Source of the DNA: an uncultured Saprospiraceae bacterium
GTDB lineage: Bacteria; Bacteroidota; Bacteroidia; Chitinophagales; Saprospiraceae
Direction: 5' to 3'
Length of the DNA: 64,000 nucleotides
NCBI GenBank assembly: GCA_937951615.1
Contig: CALFBH010000006.1
Coordinates: 36,326-100,325, forward strand
Shown here in pieces: positions 58,818-64,000 of this stretch (its first letter is position 1; every line of letters starts with the position of its first letter). The notes below the pieces were generated by a model. The model ran no database searches and had not been told where the DNA came from. It saw only the letters and a list, made by a program, of their open reading frames with translations. The position numbers and the translations under genes were made by a program.

Positions 58818-61460
58818 TTAAAAGGGTAAAAAGAACTTAGAGATAAACCTGACCAAACCCGTCTTTCTTTTTATTTTGCCAGTATCTGCATCGACAATCA
58901 TTACATCACCATTGGTTTTTTTGAGATAAACATCACTGAAGTAGATATCGACCATGCGCAACTTTGTATCTACTGAAAACTGAGTGGTTTTTTGCCAACT
59001 TATAATCCTTTCCATCGGTACGCTTTTTACTTCGTGTCCTTCACCACTGACTACGGCGTCGCCTTGTGAGAGCAGTACCAGGCGACCTGGCCCTTTTGCC
59101 ACTCTAAAAAGTGTTTTGTCAAAAAAGGAAGAAGACAGACGGAAGCTGATGTGTGTATCCAGTGTCAGCGATTGGCTCATAGCTACGAGGTCTTTATAAT
59201 TGAAAATAACTTCTTCACCTTCTGCCAGATTCCATTCTATAAAAGAGGCTGTGCCGAGTGCGCTAAATTCTACAGGGTCTGCTCCTTCCTGCCCGGCTTC
59301 AATTTTATTCATGACGTAAGCCTTATTGCGCATTCTTGTGAGCATGGCACGATTCCAATAGGGCAGGACAACCTGCGGGGCTCTTCCCGAGGGGAAATAT
59401 TTTCGGGATATATACATATCCTCTTTATAGTCGGAAGCTATTTTGTATTGATTGGTGAATTGTTTGATGCTGCCATTTTTGAAATCTTTATCGGCTTGTT
59501 TTATATGAATATGAATGCCCGTTTTATCCGCGAAAACGACTCTGGCAAATACATATAAAAAGCTCTTGACAATAAGTATGGAAAAGAGGATATTCGACAA
59601 TATACTGGCAAAAAATATCCATTGATAAATCAGCATAAAACTGGTCCTTGTAATGGATTTGGCAGCTCTTGTACCTGTTATGATTTGAGCATTTGCCTGT
59701 TGGTTGAGTTGCCTGGATAAGTTGGCAAGATTACCAAGTTCCTGATTGATTGAATTGGAAGAAGCAATAGCCTGCTGGTTAGCCTCCTCAAATGCTTTGT
59801 TGGATGCAGTGGAGGCTTTGTTGGCACTGGCTTCGATGGCAGCAAGAGTGGAGGCTTCTGCTTTGTCCAAAGATTCATTGACCTGATTTCTCGCTTTATC
59901 TGCTGTTCTTTTCAACTTGGCATTGGAGTTGTCTCGGAATTGATTGGCTTTTCGCTCTACTGCTGCCCTCGCTTTTTTGCGTTTTTTGGCGTAAGCCGCT
60001 CTCACGATATCTTTCAGCTCATTCAATATTTTACAAATGAGCAGCCTAAGATTAAAACGACAATCTTCATCTTTAAAATCTTTACTAATATCTGTCAGAT
60101 GTTGAGGAACCGCAGCGTCAAATTGACCGAGCGAGAAGCTGGGAATTTTGTCGATCTCTTTTTTAGTGGCAGCCTCATTTGCGTCGATTTTACCGATGGC
60201 TGCTGTTCTGCTGGTTTGTATTTTGGTCTTGGTTTCATTGCTCAATCGTTCCTTGGTCGCGACTAATTCTGCGCCAGTTTGCCCTTGCATACTTTTTGAT
60301 TTTTCGAGTATGCTAATCAACTGATTATCCACTTTTTCCTGTCCTTCAAGGGCATTGGATTGTACATTATTGTCAAAATAATCGACTTGATCTGTGGCAT
60401 TGCCTTCTTGTGTGCTGTAATATTCATTGACAGACAATGCAATGTCCTGTTGAAATCTGGTGCGTCCGGGCAGAAAACGTTTGATTAAAACTTTCCTCAA
60501 TTCTCTCGACAATTGCTCTCTGACGAAAATGCTGCCTGTTGTATTGGCTAAGCCAAATTTGTCAGCATAGAGCCTGTAAACTTCTTTAAAATCATCGACG
60601 CCTTCTGTATAATCAAGGTATTGCAAACTGTCGGACCTAAACCTGACTACCCGCATGGAAACATTGACAATCTTCTGAATAGTTTCATGTCCTTCACTAT
60701 TGAGTTTTGGAAATTTATCCAGATTCTCTTTTACTGAATACTGCATCAGATGACGCATTTTTTTCCTCGTGTATTCATCATGTTTTTCTATAAACGTATG
60801 CTCATATACTGCATTCTGCGCTGTTTTTTTCATTTTATAAGACAGCACAAAACCTGGTATAGCAAACAATAAAATCGGACTCCAGAGCAATAAGGTTTTT
60901 AGCGAAAGCGAAAACAATTTTTTGGATGCTACCCCTGCAAACAAACTAATGTTTTGCGTCACGGCATAATATACCATGCGGAATAAAAGGGTAAACAGGC
61001 AGAAAAGAATGACCTGACCAACAGGCAAGACGAGAAGCATAAGGATGACAATAAACAGGAAATATGCTGATCTTGTGTGCCCCTTAATCGCAAAAACGAG
61101 GTAGGAGATTTTGTAGATGAGGAATAAAATCAGCGAAAAGAAAGGAATATTACCAAGTACACCAAACTGGGAGATGAGCAAAGACACTACACTAAATACA
61201 GCAGGCAATAAACCCAAAAACATCCATATTTTTCTCTTTATAAAAACAATAAAAAGCCCTATAGGAAGTAAAAAAACAGGAATTAAATTTAAAAATTTAT
61301 GTAGCTGGAATGGCTCGCCAAACAAAAAGTCCAGTTCGGAATAGCCCAATAAACGAAACAGAGAATTGTCAGCCACAGCAGGCAATAAGCCCAGTAATAA
61401 AATGACAAAATACAACTGTTCCCAGGGAAACACCTTTTTTGTTTTAACTGTTGTTTTCAT
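58818..61460 (-). CDS. Large multi-TM membrane protein with internal Ala/Lys/Asn coiled coil; function unknown
   Basis: 880-aa ORF; several N-terminal TM helices, central coiled coil, further TM (FMLIYQWIFFASILSNILFSILIV), soluble C-terminus. Confidence 0.8.
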   Translation of the reverse strand: MKTTVKTKKVFPWEQLYFVILLLGLLPAVADNSLFRLLGYSELDFLFGEPFQLHKFLNLIPVFLLPIGLFIVFIKRKIWMFLGLLPAVFSVVSLLISQFGVLGNIPFFSLILFLIYKISYLVFAIKGHTRSAYFLFIVILMLLVLPVGQVILFCLFTLLFRMVYYAVTQNISLFAGVASKKLFSLSLKTLLLWSPILLFAIPGFVLSYKMKKTAQNAVYEHTFIEKHDEYTRKKMRHLMQYSVKENLDKFPKLNSEGHETIQKIVNVSMRVVRFRSDSLQYLDYTEGVDDFKEVYRLYADKFGLANTTGSIFVREQLSRELRKVLIKRFLPGRTRFQQDIALSVNEYYSTQEGNATDQVDYFDNNVQSNALEGQEKVDNQLISILEKSKSMQGQTGAELVATKERLSNETKTKIQTSRTAAIGKIDANEAATKKEIDKIPSFSLGQFDAAVPQHLTDISKDFKDEDCRFNLRLLICKILNELKDIVRAAYAKKRKKARAAVERKANQFRDNSNAKLKRTADKARNQVNESLDKAEASTLAAIEASANKASTASNKAFEEANQQAIASSNSINQELGNLANLSRQLNQQANAQIITGTRAAKSITRTSFMLIYQWIFFASILSNILFSILIVKSFLYVFARVVFADKTGIHIHIKQADKDFKNGSIKQFTNQYKIASDYKEDMYISRKYFPSGRAPQVVLPYWNRAMLTRMRNKAYVMNKIEAGQEGADPVEFSALGTASFIEWNLAEGEEVIFNYKDLVAMSQSLTLDTHISFRLSSSFFDKTLFRVAKGPGRLVLLSQGDAVVSGEGHEVKSVPMERIISWQKTTQFSVDTKLRMVDIYFSDVYLKKTNGDVMIVDADTGKIKRKTGLVRFISKFFLPF

Positions 61461-61705
61461 AATTCAATCTTCCTTTATTAAAGTTGAATGGAGTCAGAAA
61501 TTATGCAAATGAAAGTGTTTTGGAGAAAGGAAAATGTATTTAATTTTTAAAACTAAACAAATATAGATTAAAATATTAACAAATGTAATTATGTATTAAT
61601 GTTTTTAGTTCAGATTACAAATATGAGTATTGTTTATGCGGTTATTTAGACCAATGGTACAGATGAAGATACGGAGGGTATAGGTGGGCAGATTTTTGGT
61701 ATAAA

Positions 61706-61747
61706 AAAATCCCCATGTTTATGCTCCTGCATAAACATGGGGATTTT
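61706..61747. terminator. 18-bp perfect stem, bidirectional terminator-like
   Basis: aaaatccccatgtttatg-ctcctg-cataaacatggggatttt. Confidence 0.8.
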
Positions 61748-61773
61748 GAAGTTTAGGAAAGATTACTTAGATT

Positions 61774-61850
61774 CAGTTACCAGTTACCAGTTACCAGTTA
61801 CCAGTTACCAGTTACCAGTTACCAGTTACCAGTTACCAGTTACCAGTTAC
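61774..61850. repeat. Perfect heptanucleotide microsatellite (CAGTTAC)11
   Basis: 11 uninterrupted units counted directly, 6 nt 3' of the parE stop. Confidence 0.97.
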
Positions 61851-61856
61851 CAATCA

Positions 61857-63707
61857 CTATTCCACCACCTGATCCAATTCTACTTTCAGGTTTTCGATAA
61901 TGAACTCCTGACGTTGTGGTGTATTTTTGCCCATATAATAGGAGAGCGTTTCCTGAATATTGGCGTCCTGCTGCACAATGACTGGCTCAAGGCGGATGTC
62001 TTCGCCAATAAAGCCACCAAACTCATCGGGCGAAATCTCTCCCAAACCTTTAAAGCGGGTAATCTCAGCTTTGCCAGACAGCTTCTCAACTGCCGCAAGC
62101 TTTTCAGTTTCGCTATAGCAATAATGCGTTTCTTTTTTATTCCGAACACGGAAAAGCGGCGTTTCAAGAATATATAAATGTCCCTGGCGCACCAAATCGG
62201 GAAAAAATTGGAGGAAAAAAGTCAGCAAAAGTAGGCGAATATGCATACCATCCACATCGGCATCCGTAGCAATCACGACGCGATTATAGCGCAAATCATC
62301 TAGCCCGTCTTCGATATTGAGCGCGTGTTGAAGCAGGTTAAATTCCTCATTTTCATAGACCACTTTTTTGCTCAAGTTGAAACAGTTGAGCGGCTTACCT
62401 CGCAGACTGAATACTGCCTGTGTCATCACATTTCGCGCCTTAGTAATCGAACCACTTGCCGAGTCGCCCTCTGTGATAAACAAGGTCGTCCCATGATGAT
62501 CATCTTTCTTTTTCTGGGTATAATGAACACGGCAATCCCTTAGTTTTTTATTGTGTAGATTGGCTTTCTTAGCACGTTGATTCGCCAGCTTTTTGACGCC
62601 TGCAATCTCTTTGCGTTCTCGCTCCGATTGCATGATGCGCTTTTGTAAAGCCTGTGCAGTTTCGGGATTTTTGTGCAGATAATTATCAAAATGCGTTTTC
62701 ACAAAATCATTGATAAACGTCCGCACCGTGGGACCATCCGGTCCCATATTTTGCGAGCCGAGTTTCGTCTTGGTCTGCGACTCAAAAACCGGCTCTTCTA
62801 CCCGCACACTAATCGCAGCTATAACAGAAGCCCGAATATCTGTAGCATCATAACTCTTATTATAAAAATCACGAACAGTTTTCACCAGTGCCTCTCGGAA
62901 AAACTGCAAATGTGTACCACCCTGCGTTGTGTATTGTCCATTGACAAAAGAGTAATACTGCTCGCCGTACTGATTGCCATGCGTCAGCGCAATCTCGATG
63001 TCTTCGGCAGCCAGATGAACAATAGGGTAGCGGAGTTGCTCTTTGCCCGTTTTGCGCTCCAGCAAATCCAGCAAACCATTTTTAGAATAAAAAGATTTAC
63101 CGTTAAAAAGAATTTTTAAACCAGCATTCAGATAAACATAATTCCACAACTGATTTTCCAGAAATTCGGGAATAAAACGATAATTTTTGAAAATAGACGG
63201 ATCGGGTCTGAACATCATCATCGTGCCATTTTCTTCCTTGCTTTTCGCAATTCTGGCATCATTAATCAACTCGCCTTTTTCAAATTCAGCGATTTTCGTT
63301 TTCCCATCGCGAATCGCCTGCACCTTAAAATAACCCGACAGTGCATTCACGGCTTTTGTACCCACACCATTCAGTCCCACCGATTTTTTAAAGGCTTTAG
63401 AATCATATTTTCCACCCGTATTGATTTTGGACACACAATCCACCACCTTGCCGAGCGGAATACCCCGACCATAATCGCGCACCATCACTGCACCATCTTC
63501 TATCTTAAGTTCTATCGTTTTTCCATGTCCCATGACGTATTCGTCAATAGAATTATCAATGATCTCTTTGACCAGAATATAAATACCATCATCAGGAGAA
63601 GAACCATCGCCAAGTTTACCAATATACATCCCAGGACGCATTCTGATGTGTTCTTTCCAGTCTAAGGAACGAATATTGTCTTCCGTGTAAGTGACTTGCT
63701 GAGCCAT
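61857..63707 (-). CDS. parE: DNA topoisomerase IV subunit B (type IIA ATPase subunit)
   Basis: [85 protein letters not shown]. Confidence 0.93.
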   Translation of the reverse strand: MAQQVTYTEDNIRSLDWKEHIRMRPGMYIGKLGDGSSPDDGIYILVKEIIDNSIDEYVMGHGKTIELKIEDGAVMVRDYGRGIPLGKVVDCVSKINTGGKYDSKAFKKSVGLNGVGTKAVNALSGYFKVQAIRDGKTKIAEFEKGELINDARIAKSKEENGTMMMFRPDPSIFKNYRFIPEFLENQLWNYVYLNAGLKILFNGKSFYSKNGLLDLLERKTGKEQLRYPIVHLAAEDIEIALTHGNQYGEQYYSFVNGQYTTQGGTHLQFFREALVKTVRDFYNKSYDATDIRASVIAAISVRVEEPVFESQTKTKLGSQNMGPDGPTVRTFINDFVKTHFDNYLHKNPETAQALQKRIMQSERERKEIAGVKKLANQRAKKANLHNKKLRDCRVHYTQKKKDDHHGTTLFITEGDSASGSITKARNVMTQAVFSLRGKPLNCFNLSKKVVYENEEFNLLQHALNIEDGLDDLRYNRVVIATDADVDGMHIRLLLLTFFLQFFPDLVRQGHLYILETPLFRVRNKKETHYCYSETEKLAAVEKLSGKAEITRFKGLGEISPDEFGGFIGEDIRLEPVIVQQDANIQETLSYYMGKNTPQRQEFIIENLKVELDQVVE

Positions 63708-63826
63708 TTTTATTTTTAATCTAAATTCTGTAATAATTTGTTTGCAAAAGTAGTAATTTTACGGCAGAAAACCAAGTTTTAAAACAAATTGTTTTAATTT
63801 AAATTGCGATTAATTTGCAATGTATG

Positions 63827-64000
63827 TAGTTGGGTCGATGGTCGATGGTCCATAGTCCATAGACTAGACATAAAGAGCATTTAGTCGAGTGCCGAAAGGC
63901 ACTCGACCATCGACCATCGACCATCGACCATCGACCATCGACCATCGACCATCGACCATCGACCATCGACCATCGACCATCGACCATCGACCATCGACCA
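63827..64000. repeat. GATGGTC cassette: forward heptamer arm, GAA-core hairpin TCGAGTGCCGAAAGGCACTCGA, then (CGACCAT)n of at least 13 units running off the window
   Basis: Direct reading; forward arm 63827-63860, hairpin 63885-63906, array from 63904. Confidence 0.95.

Noticed and set aside
63799-63987. ORF of 62 aa (MVDGRWS repeated) on the minus strand
   Set aside because: Product of the (CGACCAT)n heptamer array, which is open in all three frames of that strand; not a gene.
63904-64000. Possible CRISPR-like array
   Set aside because: Units are 7 nt with no spacers; it is a microsatellite. No CRISPR repeats or cas genes seen in the window.

Overview
64-kb chromosomal window from a Bacteroidota genome, probably Saprospiria-like. 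Grounds for the lineage: T9SS type A/B sorting domains, SprB-type repeats, TATCTTTG-type -7 boxes, and the Lpt/MCE gene repertoire. There are about 38 supported protein genes and no rRNA, tRNA or CRISPR that I could recognise. Housekeeping genes include an S41 protease, speB-like, rsmA, pepA, pdxA, lptC, lptD, a MCE/MlaD-like gene, an OstA/LptA-like gene, rlmD, dnaB, hemJ-like and parE. Accessory or notable loci: (i) a replicative helicase gene dnaB split by TWO endonuclease-bearing inteins; (ii) a two-gene nuclease + Ski2-like helicase operon resembling Hachiman (HamA/HamB); (iii) secreted proteins (M4-LRR, M12B-like, S74 chaperone, CotH, SprB-like). The most unusual signal is non-coding. Many intergenic gaps carry short 6-8-nt-period repeat arrays of several families (GATGGTC, CGATATT, AATTACG, CAGTTAC, TGATTGG, AAATAC/CAAATT, ACTGCC and others). 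They usually start at or within about 10 nt of a stop codon, keep a fixed orientation relative to the gene, and often form inverted pairs around a small palindrome (TTTTGC-N3-GCAAAA or a GAA-core palindrome). Two cases appear to have entered coding sequence: an in-frame linker in an FtsX-like permease, and the signal peptide of the OstA-like protein. All calls come from reading the sequence and the ORF track; no database search was run.
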